The notes: a model not told the origin generated them from the letters alone. 51,705 nucleotides of DNA from Bacteroidota bacterium (GCA_029262835.1 JAJCYQ010000002.1:1-51705); one strand, 5' to 3'. Positions 1-13,802 are shown, counted from the stretch's first letter. Numbers and translations: made by a program.

Positions 1-1377
1 GCGGAAGGTGCGGATGCGGTCCTGCACGAGGTAGTACGGGGAGAACCCCGAACGAAGGGCGGCGCCGTAGACAAACGGTTTGAAGGTTGAACCCGGTTGG
101 CGGTGGGCCGAGGCGACCTTGTCGAATTGATCGCGCGCGTAGCCGAGGCCCCCCATCCAGGCCTTCACCTGTCCTGTGGCCGGATCTATGGCCACAAACC
201 CCGCCTGCAGCTTTGCCTCCGGGTTTCCCGGATACTCACCGTCAACAATGCGCTGGAGGCGCGCCATCTGCCGCTCGGTGGCCTTGAGGGCCATCCGCTG
301 CAGGTCCGTGTCAAGCGTCGTGTGGATCTGGAGCCCGTCCGCGTTGAGGTCAAACCCGGCGCGCCGCGCCCAGTCCTCGGTGAAGGCCTCCACGTAGTCG
401 CGGAAGTGCGGAGCGAGGGAGCGGGTGGGGTCGTAGGTCGATGGGCTCAGGCCGAGCGGGGCGCTGTCTGCCTTGATAGCGTCCGGCGCCGTCAGTAGGC
501 CCGCCGTCACCATGCGCTGCAGCACAATGCGCCGCCTTTCGAGCGCCGCACGCGGCTCGAGAATGGGATTGTAGATCGTCGTGCCGCGCAGCATGCCAAC
601 GAGCAGCGCCGCCTGCGGAAGGGAAAGCTCGGCTGCGCTGGTTGAGAAATACCGCTCGGCGGCCGCCTCAACGCCGAACGTGCTGAAGCCGAAGGGGACC
701 ACATTCAGGTACCATTCGAGGATTTCCTCGCGGGGCACATCCCGCACGAGGCGCCGCGCCATGAGCATTTCCATCACCTTCCGCTCGGCCAGCGGGCGCT
801 CTGAAATGGCCGGAAAGGCAGCCCTTGCCAGCTGCATGGGTATGGTAGATGCGCCCTGCGGCTCGCCCCAGGCCGTCTGCCAGGCGGCACTGGCGAAGCG
901 GCGCCAGTCAATGCCCGAGTGGGAGTAGAAGCGGTGATCTTCCGTGGCAATGAGCGCGCGGATGGCGTCCGGGCTCATGTCGCCGAGCGCCACCCAGCGC
1001 TGCCGCGTTTCGAAGAGGCGGCCCAGCTCCGTCCCGTCGGCGGCCAGGATGACGCTGCCCGTGCGGGCGAGCGCGGCAGGCTCTGCCGGAAGGGCCGGAA
1101 GCGCCCTCTCGAGCCGCTTCAGCTCACCGACGCCCTGCCAGAGTGCCGCGGCGCCCACCACCACCACAAGCAATACCACGCCCCGCAGCAGGGCCCTCCA
1201 CGCCGAGCCTCGCCTCTCTGTAGCCGATTGCTCCGCCACGCCCGGCTCTACCCACTGCGCCAGTGGAACGAAGGTGGCGGGAGAGGCTGCGCCCGCGACC
1301 GGGATAGAATGGGACACGGGCGACGGTCCGGCGTGCCCGTCTCCCTGCATAACGCTTTGTTTTCGTCCCGTCGTCAT
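1..1377 (-). CDS. Class A penicillin-binding protein (PBP1A-like), 3' end outside window
   Basis: Bifunctional peptidoglycan synthase, anchored in the inner membrane: glycosyltransferase 51 domain plus transpeptidase. 459 codons are visible, reading leftwards out of the window. A hydrophobic segment lies at about residues 63-80. The GT51 signatures follow: ATEDHRFYSHSGIDW with catalytic Glu146, GASTIPMQL near 175-183 (canonical form GGSTITQQL), then EEILEWYLN near 217-225. The transpeptidase SxxK motif (GSTFKPFVYG, Ser430 and Lys433) lies near the window edge; SxN and KTG must be beyond it. The first ATG is taken as the start, giving a Pro/Ala-rich cytoplasmic tail of about 60 residues; a start at Met10 is possible. 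The family is certain, the exact paralogue (1A, 1B or 1C) is not. Confidence 0.93.
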   Translation of the reverse strand, partial: MTTGRKQSVMQGDGHAGPSPVSHSIPVAGAASPATFVPLAQWVEPGVAEQSATERRGSAWRALLRGVVLLVVVVGAAALWQGVGELKRLERALPALPAEPAALARTGSVILAADGTELGRLFETRQRWVALGDMSPDAIRALIATEDHRFYSHSGIDWRRFASAAWQTAWGEPQGASTIPMQLARAAFPAISERPLAERKVMEMLMARRLVRDVPREEILEWYLNVVPFGFSTFGVEAAAERYFSTSAAELSLPQAALLVGMLRGTTIYNPILEPRAALERRRIVLQRMVTAGLLTAPDAIKADSAPLGLSPSTYDPTRSLAPHFRDYVEAFTEDWARRAGFDLNADGLQIHTTLDTDLQRMALKATERQMARLQRIVDGEYPGNPEAKLQAGFVAIDPATGQVKAWMGGLGYARDQFDKVASAHRQPGSTFKPFVYGAALRSGFSPYYLVQDRIRTFR

Positions 1378-1460
1378 ACACTGCTCCGCAAGAGTAACCC
1401 ACTCGAAGTCTGCAGTATGTGATACGCGGCGATTCAAGAAATTCGCTTCGGGCTTTATTC

Positions 1461-2609
1461 TCAAGGGCTGTGAAAGAGCTCAATATACCTTTGGTAGATG
1501 AATCTCCGATTCCGCTTTCTGTCGGACAACTGGTCGAGGACCCCGTTTTTCACGAGGGCAGATACCAGGTTGTTGGCCGCTGGATAACTCGATTGAATCA
1601 ACGCCTGCACCTCGTTGACGGACGTGATCGGGGACTGGTACAGGTGCTCGAGCAGTCGGTGGCCATTGGCTGCAGTTCGTCCGAGTCGCTCCGTTATCAG
1701 TTGCCGATGGTCTTCGCGCAGGCGGAGAATGTGTCGGGCTGTATCGGTGGCCTGCCGACTGACAGTGATTATTCCATCAAGAAAAAAAGACAACCATCCT
1801 TCCCAGTCTCCGCGATCGCGCACGCCCTGCAGATGTTCGTAATACGCCTGCCGATGTTGCTTGAAATAATGGGACAGGTAGAGAACGGGTTTGAGCAGAA
1901 TGTCATTTTCGCACAGGAGGAGCGTTATCAACAGCCGGCCAATTCGACCATTCCCGTCGAGGAACGGATGAATGGTCTCGAACTGGGCGTGCACCAGCCC
2001 GATCTTTACGAGAAGAGGCATGGGAGCGTCGGAGTGGATGAATCGCTCCAGGTCGCTGAGTGCACGTGGCAACTCGTTGGGGGGAGGCGGGACAAATGTC
2101 GCCTCCCCGAGCGTACTACCTGGAGGACCGATCCAGTTTTGACTTGTTCGAACGTGGCCAGGCGTAAGATGACTTCCCCTGACACCGGAAAGGAGTCGCG
2201 CGTGGATTTCCCGGATGAGCCGGATAGAGATGGGTAATTCACCCAGCCGGCCCAGGCCATGGTTCATGGCGTCCACATAGTTGAATACCTCATCTACATC
2301 TTTCGGGCCATCAGGCGCAAGTACCTTGGCTTCAGCGGCCAATACGTCTTGCAGCGAACTTTGCGTGCCCTCAATCTGACTGGAGAGCACGGCCTCCTTT
2401 CGGACGTACATGGCCACAAACAAATCCGGATGGGGCAAGGTCTGGATTGAGCCGTCCAGGCGCCCAAGCGAACGATCGGCCTGTGACAACTGGGCATACA
2501 GGCGATCGTTCAGCCGGACGGGGGGCTGTGGCGGCAGTGCCGCCGGAATGTAGGCACGGTATCCGTTTACCTGTCGGACGTAGTGTCCAGCCCGCTTGGA
2601 TGGTGTCAT
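1461..2609 (-). CDS. Fic family protein (AMP-transferase), 382 aa
   Basis: Probable protein adenylyltransferase that moves AMP from ATP to a hydroxyl side chain of a target protein. The catalytic Fic loop HPFLDGNGRIGR is at residues 214-225 and intact. An inhibitory-helix motif of the (S/T)xxxE(G/N) type, SSQIEG, is at 76-81, ahead of the Fic core, which is the class II arrangement in which Glu80 would occlude the ATP site. The N-terminus resembles the Fic/DOC N-terminal domain and the C-terminal 50 residues look like a winged helix. Target unknown. It is transcribed toward the PBP gene and divergently from the rhomboid pair. A second, only distantly similar Fic gene lies 2 kb away. Cytoplasmic, with no signal peptide. 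Confidence 0.92.
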   Translation of the reverse strand: MTPSKRAGHYVRQVNGYRAYIPAALPPQPPVRLNDRLYAQLSQADRSLGRLDGSIQTLPHPDLFVAMYVRKEAVLSSQIEGTQSSLQDVLAAEAKVLAPDGPKDVDEVFNYVDAMNHGLGRLGELPISIRLIREIHARLLSGVRGSHLTPGHVRTSQNWIGPPGSTLGEATFVPPPPNELPRALSDLERFIHSDAPMPLLVKIGLVHAQFETIHPFLDGNGRIGRLLITLLLCENDILLKPVLYLSHYFKQHRQAYYEHLQGVRDRGDWEGWLSFFLDGIITVSRQATDTARHILRLREDHRQLITERLGRTAANGHRLLEHLYQSPITSVNEVQALIQSSYPAANNLVSALVKNGVLDQLSDRKRNRRFIYQRYIELFHSP

Positions 2610-2865
2610 TGATCTCAGGCGTTAATATGGAACGGCTTTCCTTGTGTATTATTACGTCCCTTTAATATAGCACGGGCGTCTCTATGTATTCTACACGGTA
2701 TCCTACACGCGCCGCCGCTGGCAAGCGCATCCCCCCGCAAGGCGGGCCGTAGGAGAACCAAATGCCATGCATCCGGTATCCGACCGGACGGCCGCCATCC
2801 GCTTGGTCGCAACGGGCCGGGACGCGATTCGCCCGGCCGCCTCGGGCTTTACAAACACATATATA
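2610..2865. promoter_or_regulatory. Divergent intergenic region between fic and rhomboid genes
   Basis: 256 bases between two divergent genes, so it must hold promoters for both. An AT-rich stretch near 2640-2680 (TATTATTACG, then TTTAATATAG) is the most promoter-like part, but no consensus could be assigned. The rhomboid frame is open upstream to 2767, but that extension has no family similarity. Confidence 0.4.
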
Positions 2866-3525
2866 ATGTATCAGGGCACGTATCAGCCACCGACGCAGTT
2901 TTCGGTATTTCCTCCGGTCATCAAGAACCTGCTCATTCTCAATGGGCTCGTGTTCATGGCGCAGATCGTGCCATCGACCAATGCCATGCTCATTACGTGG
3001 TTTGGCCTCTGGCCGCTCGGCGAGCCGCCCATTATTGGGCAGGGGCAGTTCTGGCCGTGGCAGCTCGTGACCTATGGCTTCCTGCACGGCGGGTTCAGCC
3101 ATATCCTGTTCAATATGTTCGCCCTGTGGATGTTTGGCGTCCAGATTGAGAACACGTGGGGGAGCCAGCGCTTTGCCGTCTTCTACTTTGCGACCGTGAT
3201 TGGCGCGGCCCTGTTGCAGCTCATTGTGGCGACGACGAGCCCCGGCTGGTATCCGACCGTCGGCGCGAGCGGCGGCGTGTTCGGGCTGCTTCTGGCCTTT
3301 GGTATGATGTTTCCGAATCAGCCCATCTACATCTATTTCCTGTTTCCCATCAAGGCCAAGTGGTTTGTCGTCGGTTACGGGCTGCTGGAACTGGTGGGCG
3401 GCGTGAGCGGGAGCAGCACGGTGGCGCACTTTGCCCACCTCGGCGGCATGTTCTTCGGCTTTCTGCTCATCCAGTATTGGCGCGGCAAGTTGCCGATCAA
3501 GCCCGCGCAACGAATGTACTGGTAA
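2866..3525 (+). CDS. Rhomboid family intramembrane serine protease
   Basis: Polytopic inner-membrane serine protease, 219 residues from the chosen start. The frame is open 33 codons further upstream, but the family N-terminus (short polar stretch, QFSVFPPVIKNLL, first membrane helix) begins at this ATG. The HxxxN-type motif HGGFSHILFN is at residues 74-83, the catalytic GASG (Ser135) at 133-136 and the catalytic His191 in AHFAHLGG, so the Ser-His dyad is intact. About six membrane segments, the minimal rhomboid core. No Shine-Dalgarno is visible, as is common in Bacteroidota. It ends 39 bases before a second rhomboid gene, which suggests co-transcription. Substrates unknown. Confidence 0.9.
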   Translation: MYQGTYQPPTQFSVFPPVIKNLLILNGLVFMAQIVPSTNAMLITWFGLWPLGEPPIIGQGQFWPWQLVTYGFLHGGFSHILFNMFALWMFGVQIENTWGSQRFAVFYFATVIGAALLQLIVATTSPGWYPTVGASGGVFGLLLAFGMMFPNQPIYIYFLFPIKAKWFVVGYGLLELVGGVSGSSTVAHFAHLGGMFFGFLLIQYWRGKLPIKPAQRMYW

Positions 3526-3564
3526 CGGCACGGACGAGGAGACGCGCAAAGCGCACGATCACTC

Positions 3565-4575
3565 ATGGAAGGAAGTCCACTTGCACGGCTCAGACTCTGG
3601 TACGCGGCGCAGCCCGAGGCCATACGCATACTTCTGGCCATCAATGTGGCGCTCTACCTGGCGTGGCAGATCGTGTTCATCCACATATCGGGGACGCGCA
3701 CGTTCGTGCTCGAACACGTGGCGCTGAATCCGGCGCTGCCGGGTATTCTGTTTGAGCCGTGGCAGCTGGTGACGTACAGCTTCCTGCACCTGCAGCCGGG
3801 CCTTGGGGGCCTGCTCCACGTCGGGTTCAACATGCTCTGGATGCTCTGGATTGGCCGTGAGTATGAGCACATGCACGGACCGGCGCGCCTTTTGGGAACG
3901 TACGTGATCGGCGGGCTCGGCGGCGCGCTCTTGACCGTTCTGCTCGCGGGCCTGTTTCCGGCTTCGGGTCTTTTCAGCGGCATCGTTCACGGCGCCTCAG
4001 CCGCCGTCCTCGCCATCATGACCCTCGTTGCGGTGGAGTATCCACAGAAAGCCATTGCCCTGATGTTCATTGGCGTGGTCCGCCTGAAGTACGTCGTCAT
4101 CGGCTTTCTGGCGCTTGACATCCTGTTCCTGGCCGGCAGCAACACCTCGGTATCGGCCCACGCGGGCGGCGTTCTGGCCGGATGGGCGGTGGCCCGCCTG
4201 GGTCCTGTGGCGACCGACTGGGCGGCGCCTTTCTTTGGGCGCTCGCGGGCAAAAAGCCGCCGGAGCCGTGCATCGACCAAAACAGGAATTCTGGATGCCC
4301 TGGAGCGGCGGCTGTCCGGCCGCAATGAGTCATCTGGCGGCCAGGCCCGCGTTTTTCACATGCCGAGCGCCAGGGATGCCGACCGCCGAGCGACGGGCGA
4401 AGGCCAGGAAGCCGGCTCTGGCCTCGACGCCCTGCGCCCCACGGACGGGGGCACAAGTCTTGAGCGCCAGGTAGACGCCATTCTCGACAAAATCTCAGAG
4501 TCGGGCTACGATTCGCTGACCACCGAGGAAAAACGGATCCTCCTGAAGGCGAGCGAGGACCCGTCGGAAATGTAA
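3565..4575 (+). CDS. Rhomboid family protease with DUF6576-like C-terminal tail
   Basis: Second rhomboid, 336 residues. The membrane core covers about residues 20-210, with HVGFN at 85-89, a GxS motif (HGASAAV, Ser145) and His199 in SAHAGG, so the dyad is present, although the residue after Ser is Ala rather than the usual Gly. After residue 210 comes a basic, Ser/Arg-rich cytoplasmic linker and then a C-terminal segment (about 280-336) ending KRILLKASEDPSEM, which resembles the DUF6576 tail of Bacteroidota rhomboids. Such tandem pairs are a recurrent Bacteroidota arrangement. It converges on a Fic gene; a short inverted repeat covers both stop codons. Confidence 0.9.
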   Translation: MEGSPLARLRLWYAAQPEAIRILLAINVALYLAWQIVFIHISGTRTFVLEHVALNPALPGILFEPWQLVTYSFLHLQPGLGGLLHVGFNMLWMLWIGREYEHMHGPARLLGTYVIGGLGGALLTVLLAGLFPASGLFSGIVHGASAAVLAIMTLVAVEYPQKAIALMFIGVVRLKYVVIGFLALDILFLAGSNTSVSAHAGGVLAGWAVARLGPVATDWAAPFFGRSRAKSRRSRASTKTGILDALERRLSGRNESSGGQARVFHMPSARDADRRATGEGQEAGSGLDALRPTDGGTSLERQVDAILDKISESGYDSLTTEEKRILLKASEDPSEM

Positions 4576-4592
4576 CAATGAAAGTTACATTT
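4568..4592. terminator. Short inverted repeat between convergent genes
   Basis: AAATGTAAC and GTTACATTT form a perfect 9-bp stem with a 7-base AATGAAA loop. It includes the stop codon of the upstream rhomboid gene and abuts that of the opposing Fic gene. It may act as a weak bidirectional terminator, but it is AT-rich and lacks a clear U tract. Confidence 0.4.
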
Positions 4593-5916
4593 ATGTGCGC
4601 GTTCGAAGGCGCTCGGCGAGGCTGTCAACGGGCGTAAACATGAAGGCGCGGCCCTGCCGGTACTTCAAAAGCAGCTCCTCGCGTTCGAGAGCCAGTAGAT
4701 CCGTACGCGCCGTCTGATACGTAACGCCGTGGCTCCTTCGGTGACTTTCAATGGTGTATACGGTTCGAGGATGGCGCAGGGCATGGGAGAGCAGCGCCCG
4801 TTGTCGGTGATTGAAGCCGGAATCTGGCGAAAGCTGTTCGGAAACCCGTCGGATTTCGTCGGACTTGGCTGCGATGTAGGCAAACAGGTCTTCGACCGAG
4901 CGCACCAGGACGTTCATCTGTGACAGGATGACATACGTCAGGTCGTTTTCGTCCGTTTCGGTATAGAGGAAGGACTTCCCGTAGCGCGCAGGCGCCTTCC
5001 GCAGAATGCGGGAAATGGAGACGTATTCAGCGATCCAGAAACCCTGTTTGAGCAGAAACCAGTAGAAGAGCGCGCGCGCCGTGCGACCGTTTCCGTCCTG
5101 GAACGGGTGGATGTATGCCAGCCAGAAATGGAGGATGATGGCCTTTACGACCGGATGCATGAAGTGGCTGTGTTCCGGCGCGTTCACGAAATCGCACAGC
5201 GCCTGCAGGCGCTCGGGCAATTCCTCAGCCGGTGGCGGCAGGTGCAGCAGCGTATTCGTGATATTGTCGTATACGCCGATGCCGTCGCCCGGCTCGCGGA
5301 ACGAGACGGGCTCGGCGGTGACGCCATCGGTGAGCGCCCGGTGCACATCCTCGATCAGGGAAAGGGACAGTGGCTCTCCGGTCCGCCCGCGGATATGGAT
5401 CATGGTCCGGTAATTGTTCGCGATCATTCGCTCGCCCGCGGTCTGCGGCCTGCGGCCGGATCGGATCATTTCCTTGGCTACTCGGCGCGTGGTGGCGGCG
5501 CCTTCCAGCTGGCTCGACGTAATGGCCTCCTCCATGATGGATGTCTGGATGAAGCGTTGACCAGCGTCCCTTGTCAGCGGCTGGTGCGTCTTCAGCGTGC
5601 CGCCTATTCGGCGATCCAGTTTGTGCTGGTACTCAAGCAGCGGATCGGGCAGCGTGTACCAGAACGCCGTGCCATCGCGGGCAACGAACGTCGGGATGTC
5701 TCGCTTCATGGACAATCTGGCCATTTTCTGCACCAGCCAGAACACTTCCGGACGGACGCCGTGCGGCGCCTTCATGCGCCGTACGGTCTCCCAATGCCGG
5801 TATTTTCCCTCTGGCGCAGGCCCAATGCCCCGGCGCAGCAGCTCGGGCAGGCCATCCCAACTCGACAGCTGCGAAAACAGACGGGTAGTATCCGGTGGTC
5901 GCTCTGGAATTGTCAT
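4591..5916 (-). CDS. Fic family protein (AMP-transferase), 441 aa, with C-terminal winged helix
   Basis: Second Fic protein. The catalytic loop HPFQDGNGRTAR is at residues 270-281 with all key residues (His270, Asp, Asn, Arg). The inhibitory motif SSQLEG is at 134-139, again N-terminal to the Fic core (class II). The C-terminal 70 residues (HPRTVYTIESHRRSHGVTYQ and following) look like a winged-helix DNA-binding domain of the kind seen in self-regulating Fic proteins. A strong palindrome sits just upstream of the start codon, consistent with autoregulation. Expected activity is AMPylation, with Glu138 as the brake; target unknown. It converges on the rhomboid operon and is divergent from the large YD-repeat gene. 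Confidence 0.92.
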   Translation of the reverse strand: MTIPERPPDTTRLFSQLSSWDGLPELLRRGIGPAPEGKYRHWETVRRMKAPHGVRPEVFWLVQKMARLSMKRDIPTFVARDGTAFWYTLPDPLLEYQHKLDRRIGGTLKTHQPLTRDAGQRFIQTSIMEEAITSSQLEGAATTRRVAKEMIRSGRRPQTAGERMIANNYRTMIHIRGRTGEPLSLSLIEDVHRALTDGVTAEPVSFREPGDGIGVYDNITNTLLHLPPPAEELPERLQALCDFVNAPEHSHFMHPVVKAIILHFWLAYIHPFQDGNGRTARALFYWFLLKQGFWIAEYVSISRILRKAPARYGKSFLYTETDENDLTYVILSQMNVLVRSVEDLFAYIAAKSDEIRRVSEQLSPDSGFNHRQRALLSHALRHPRTVYTIESHRRSHGVTYQTARTDLLALEREELLLKYRQGRAFMFTPVDSLAERLRTRT

Positions 5917-5957
5917 GATGTCAATATACTACTAATTGATGTCAAATTAGTAGTTTG
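5917..5957. promoter_or_regulatory. Palindromic operator candidate upstream of fic
   Basis: ACTACTAATT (5928-5937) and AATTAGTAGT (5945-5954) form a perfect 10-bp inverted repeat around GATGTCA. An overlapping direct repeat TGATGTCAA occurs twice (about 5917 and 5938). The position, 12 to 38 bases before the Fic start, suits an operator for that gene's own winged-helix domain. It could also affect the divergent gene starting at 6025. Confidence 0.5.
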
Positions 5958-6024
5958 TTAATGTGCACTTATGATGAACACCCTGTATACTCCGGGTGCT
6001 GGTTTCATCTAACGTGCCTACGAC

Positions 6025-11385
<5,361 letters not shown>

Positions 11386-11450
11386 CCTGATACCGCCAAC
11401 GAGCACTTCAACTGGCGCCCGCTGCGCCCAATGAAACCCGAAATCCGATC

Positions 11451-12035
11451 ATGACACGTTTCAATTTCTCCAGCACGTTCAATCTCCGGCCGCCGTCCAT
11501 TTCAATGCAGAGAGCCACGCGTGCGCCCTCTCGCGCCGCGGCGCTTCTTGCTGCGCTCCTCCTGGCAACGGGCGCTCCACTCGCGGCCCAGGACTTCGGC
11601 ACGCACACCATCCGCTATGCCCACGATGACGCTGCGCGCCTCACGCAGTTCACCGTAGCAGACGCCGCCATGACCATCCGCTACGACTGGGCGGCGGGCG
11701 GCCTGCTCACGAACCGCGTGACGGGCGAAACTACGGCCGTCGACACGGAGGACGATGCGGCGGCTGCGCTCCCCCGGCGCTTCGCCCTGCACGCCGCCTA
11801 CCCGAACCCCTTCAGCAGGGAGGTGGCACTGCGCTACGACCTCCCGGAGGCCGCCTCGGTGCGCCTCGAGGTCTTCGACGTACTGGGACGCCGCGTCGCC
11901 ACCATCGTTGACACGCGGCGCCCGGCCGGCTTCCACACCGCCCAGCTGCGCGCCCAGCACCTAACGAGCGGCACCTACTTCGCCCGCCTCACGGCCGGGC
12001 GCCACACCTTCACCACGACGCTCGTCAAGAACTGA
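11451..12035 (+). CDS. Small secreted protein with YD-like unit and T9SS sorting domain
   Basis: 194 residues. The N-terminal hydrophobic stretch (about residues 24-42, AALLAALLLATGAPLAAQ) is a signal peptide; an internal Met at residue 16 is an alternative start. The middle (about 48-80) reads IRYAHDDAARLTQ and IRYDWAAGGLLTN, resembling one or two YD-repeat units. Residues 100-194 are a type A T9SS C-terminal domain (AAYPNPFSREVALRYDLP, FDVLGRRVATI, SGTYFARL, final KN). It follows the giant YD-repeat gene by 65 bases in the same orientation. It might be a surface anchor or cap for the RHS-like protein, or a degraded relic of an RHS gene that kept its sorting tail. Confidence 0.75.
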   Translation: MTRFNFSSTFNLRPPSISMQRATRAPSRAAALLAALLLATGAPLAAQDFGTHTIRYAHDDAARLTQFTVADAAMTIRYDWAAGGLLTNRVTGETTAVDTEDDAAAALPRRFALHAAYPNPFSREVALRYDLPEAASVRLEVFDVLGRRVATIVDTRRPAGFHTAQLRAQHLTSGTYFARLTAGRHTFTTTLVKN

Positions 12036-12362
12036 CGCCTTCGGCGTGCTGCACGGCCCACTCCTCGTAAGCGTCCACATCCAGTTCGTGAACGCGCCGG
12101 ACCGTGGCCCAGAAAATGAGGTGACTGCGTGATGGACACCCCACAAGCTGCACCATCCTGGTAATCTGATTGCGGATCGTGTGCTGTGACTTGTAGAGCC
12201 GGCGAGCGACCTCAACGTCCGAAAGTCCGCGACACTTCAGGATCAGTACCCGCAGCCGGATGGGCGTAATGGAATGGTCGGCAAGCAGTTTGAAGAGATG
12301 AGTTGGAGGATCCCGCCGTGGTTCATTGCCTGGGGGGGGGGGGGGGAGTACGCATGGTCCAT
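12025..12362 (-). pseudogene. LuxR-type HTH frame, out of phase at a G15 tract
   Basis: Reading leftwards, an open frame from about 12333 to a stop at 12025-12027 encodes a clear LuxR/GerE helix-turn-helix: ITPIRLRVLILKCRGLSDVE followed by VARRLYKSQHTIRNQ. No usable start codon exists in that frame. An ATG at 12362 (MDHAYS...) lies just beyond a run of 15 C on this strand (15 G on +, 12332-12346). It would be in frame with the HTH if the run were 13 or 16 bases, but not at 15. The product would be about 110 residues, HTH only. Options are a phase-variable regulator in the OFF state, a homopolymer sequencing error, or the tail of a decayed response regulator. It overlaps the convergent upstream gene by 11 bases. 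Confidence 0.6.
12332..12346. repeat. Homopolymer run of 15 G
   Basis: Fifteen consecutive G on the + strand, at the 5' end of a LuxR-HTH coding frame read on the - strand. Its length decides whether that frame is joined to the upstream ATG. Confidence 0.95.
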
Positions 12363-12398
12363 GGTGCCTGGAGTGTTACTGGAACTACGATTCATGTG

Positions 12399-12433
12399 TA
12401 CATACGTAAAACACGTCCGAACACGGACATTGA
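12399..12433 (+). repeat. Dispersed intergenic element, copy A
   Basis: Contains ACATACGTAAAAC, then AACACGGACATTGA, the same pattern as copies at 18426-18461 and 34717-34750. It lies about 100 bases upstream of the small secreted-peptide gene. It may be a shared promoter or regulator site; the function is not established. Confidence 0.55.
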
Positions 12434-12534
12434 TCGGCGCGGTAACTCAAAAAAAGGTCAAGTTGACTATTGTGCTCGCCACTGAAGAAGGTTAGAATGG
12501 TTGCGGCAACTCAACAAACACTGCGAGGTATACA

Positions 12535-12765
12535 ATGACAACAAGAATCATCTTTGGAATGGGCACATTCATGCTGCTGCTGGTTGCACAATTCTCCGCG
12601 CCGACGCCTGTCAGTGCAGTCCCTGACTGTTCGTGGGAACGAAATGGATGTTCAGTGGACGTCACCCAGGGAGATGGCAACTGGACCATGGATATAGAGT
12701 GTGACGATGGCTACGTTGGAAGTTGGGGTGGTTCTGGCACGTGGGGTGGTGAATGTCCAGAATAA
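12535..12765 (+). CDS. Tiny secreted Cys-containing peptide (76 aa)
   Basis: The signal peptide spans residues 1-28 (hydrophobic FGMGTFMLLLVAQFSA, cleavage near PVSAVP). The mature part has only about 48 residues, is acidic and Gly/Trp-rich, and carries four cysteines (DCSW, NGCSV, IECDD, GECPE) that could form two disulphides after export. It overlaps the start of the next gene by 13 bases, so the two are almost certainly translationally coupled. Bacteroidota often pair small exported peptides (for example the NVEALA family) with six-bladed propeller lipoproteins. This peptide lacks the NVEALA leader, so the analogy is by context only. Confidence 0.7.
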   Translation: MTTRIIFGMGTFMLLLVAQFSAPTPVSAVPDCSWERNGCSVDVTQGDGNWTMDIECDDGYVGSWGGSGTWGGECPE

Positions 12766-13802
12766 AATCAATATTGATCGTAGGAATATCTGCGATTTTT
12801 CTTCTGATAGGCTGTTCGGAGCAACAAATGGGTCCCACGAGAGTGGGGCCGTTTGTTGTTTCTGCAGAGACCACGCGCGTACATATTATTGATCTGGAGA
12901 GTATAGATGCCACGCCACTCGAGCCAGAGTTCGTCTATGGGCTTGAGGGCTCGCGTCTGGCAGCCGCGTCTGCCATGGTTCTGACGGACGGACAATTAAT
13001 GATTGCCGATGCTAAACAGGACAGTCTCTTCTTTTTCGATTCCGAATCTGCCGTCCCAGTCAAGTCGATTGGTGGATCTGGTCAGGGGCCCGGTGAATTC
13101 CGGCGTCCACTGGGGCTCTGGGGAAATGAGGAATACATTTTGGTCCATGAAGCTAGTGGACGAAGACTTCAGTTTTTAAATAAGAAAGGTGAGTATGAAG
13201 CCCAATATAGTGTCCAGGTTGCCACTTGGTTTCAGTTTGGTATGACCGATAGTAATATTTATCTATCCCTGGGTCGGAGAAGTGACCAACTGTACCGGCG
13301 ATGTTCATTGCTTGGTGCCAAGATAGATGATGAATGCGAAGCGTTTGGTCAACCGGTGACCGACATTGCAGACGTCGATATGACATACAACATAGGAAAC
13401 ATCGCCGTCAATTCAATTGAGAATGTAGCTTTGGCGTATTCGACCTTATCCTATCTTGTTCTGTTTGATGCAAATCTAAAGGTATCGGATATCTTATCTT
13501 TTCAGGGTGACGTGGTAGATGCCCTTGAGCATCCGTGGGTCACCAGTTCACCGAGAACGACAGGTCCATATCCATCATTTTTCAACGCGCAGACTCTTGA
13601 GGACAGTGGGACAATCTGGATAGCCCATAGGATGCAGATGTATGTCCTTGAGCCTGATATTGATGGGTCGTATCGGCTCACGGGGCGATATGAGTTGCCT
13701 GTGCCGGCCCACGAGATCATCCCAGACGGCGACCGGTTATACATTTCATCGCGTGTCCGGCCAGCCGCCTATCGGTTCAGGAACCCCATGTACAAGCCAT
13801 AA
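12753..13802 (+). CDS. Six-bladed beta-propeller lipoprotein, copy 1
   Basis: 349 residues. The lipoprotein signal ends FLLIGC (Cys21). The body shows propeller repeats typical of Bacteroidota six-bladed beta-propeller proteins (BF3164/DUF5128-like): MIADAKQDSLFFFD, then KSIGGSGQGPGEFR, then LQFLNKKGEYEAQY. No catalytic motif is visible; the role is probably binding at the outer membrane. The start overlaps the upstream peptide gene. Its 5' third and 3' end are almost identical in DNA to the gene at 14983, while the middle has diverged. The block has visibly lower GC than its neighbours. Confidence 0.85.
   Translation: MSRIKSILIVGISAIFLLIGCSEQQMGPTRVGPFVVSAETTRVHIIDLESIDATPLEPEFVYGLEGSRLAAASAMVLTDGQLMIADAKQDSLFFFDSESAVPVKSIGGSGQGPGEFRRPLGLWGNEEYILVHEASGRRLQFLNKKGEYEAQYSVQVATWFQFGMTDSNIYLSLGRRSDQLYRRCSLLGAKIDDECEAFGQPVTDIADVDMTYNIGNIAVNSIENVALAYSTLSYLVLFDANLKVSDILSFQGDVVDALEHPWVTSSPRTTGPYPSFFNAQTLEDSGTIWIAHRMQMYVLEPDIDGSYRLTGRYELPVPAHEIIPDGDRLYISSRVRPAAYRFRNPMYKP
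12843..13120 (+). repeat. Near-identical repeat with 15064-15341 (5' part of propeller genes)
   Basis: About 280 bases of the 5' coding part of copy 1 recur with few differences in copy 3 starting at 15064. A second shared block covers 13716-13828 and 15931-16043, including both stop codons and the bases after them. The central parts do not match at this level. Confidence 0.85.
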
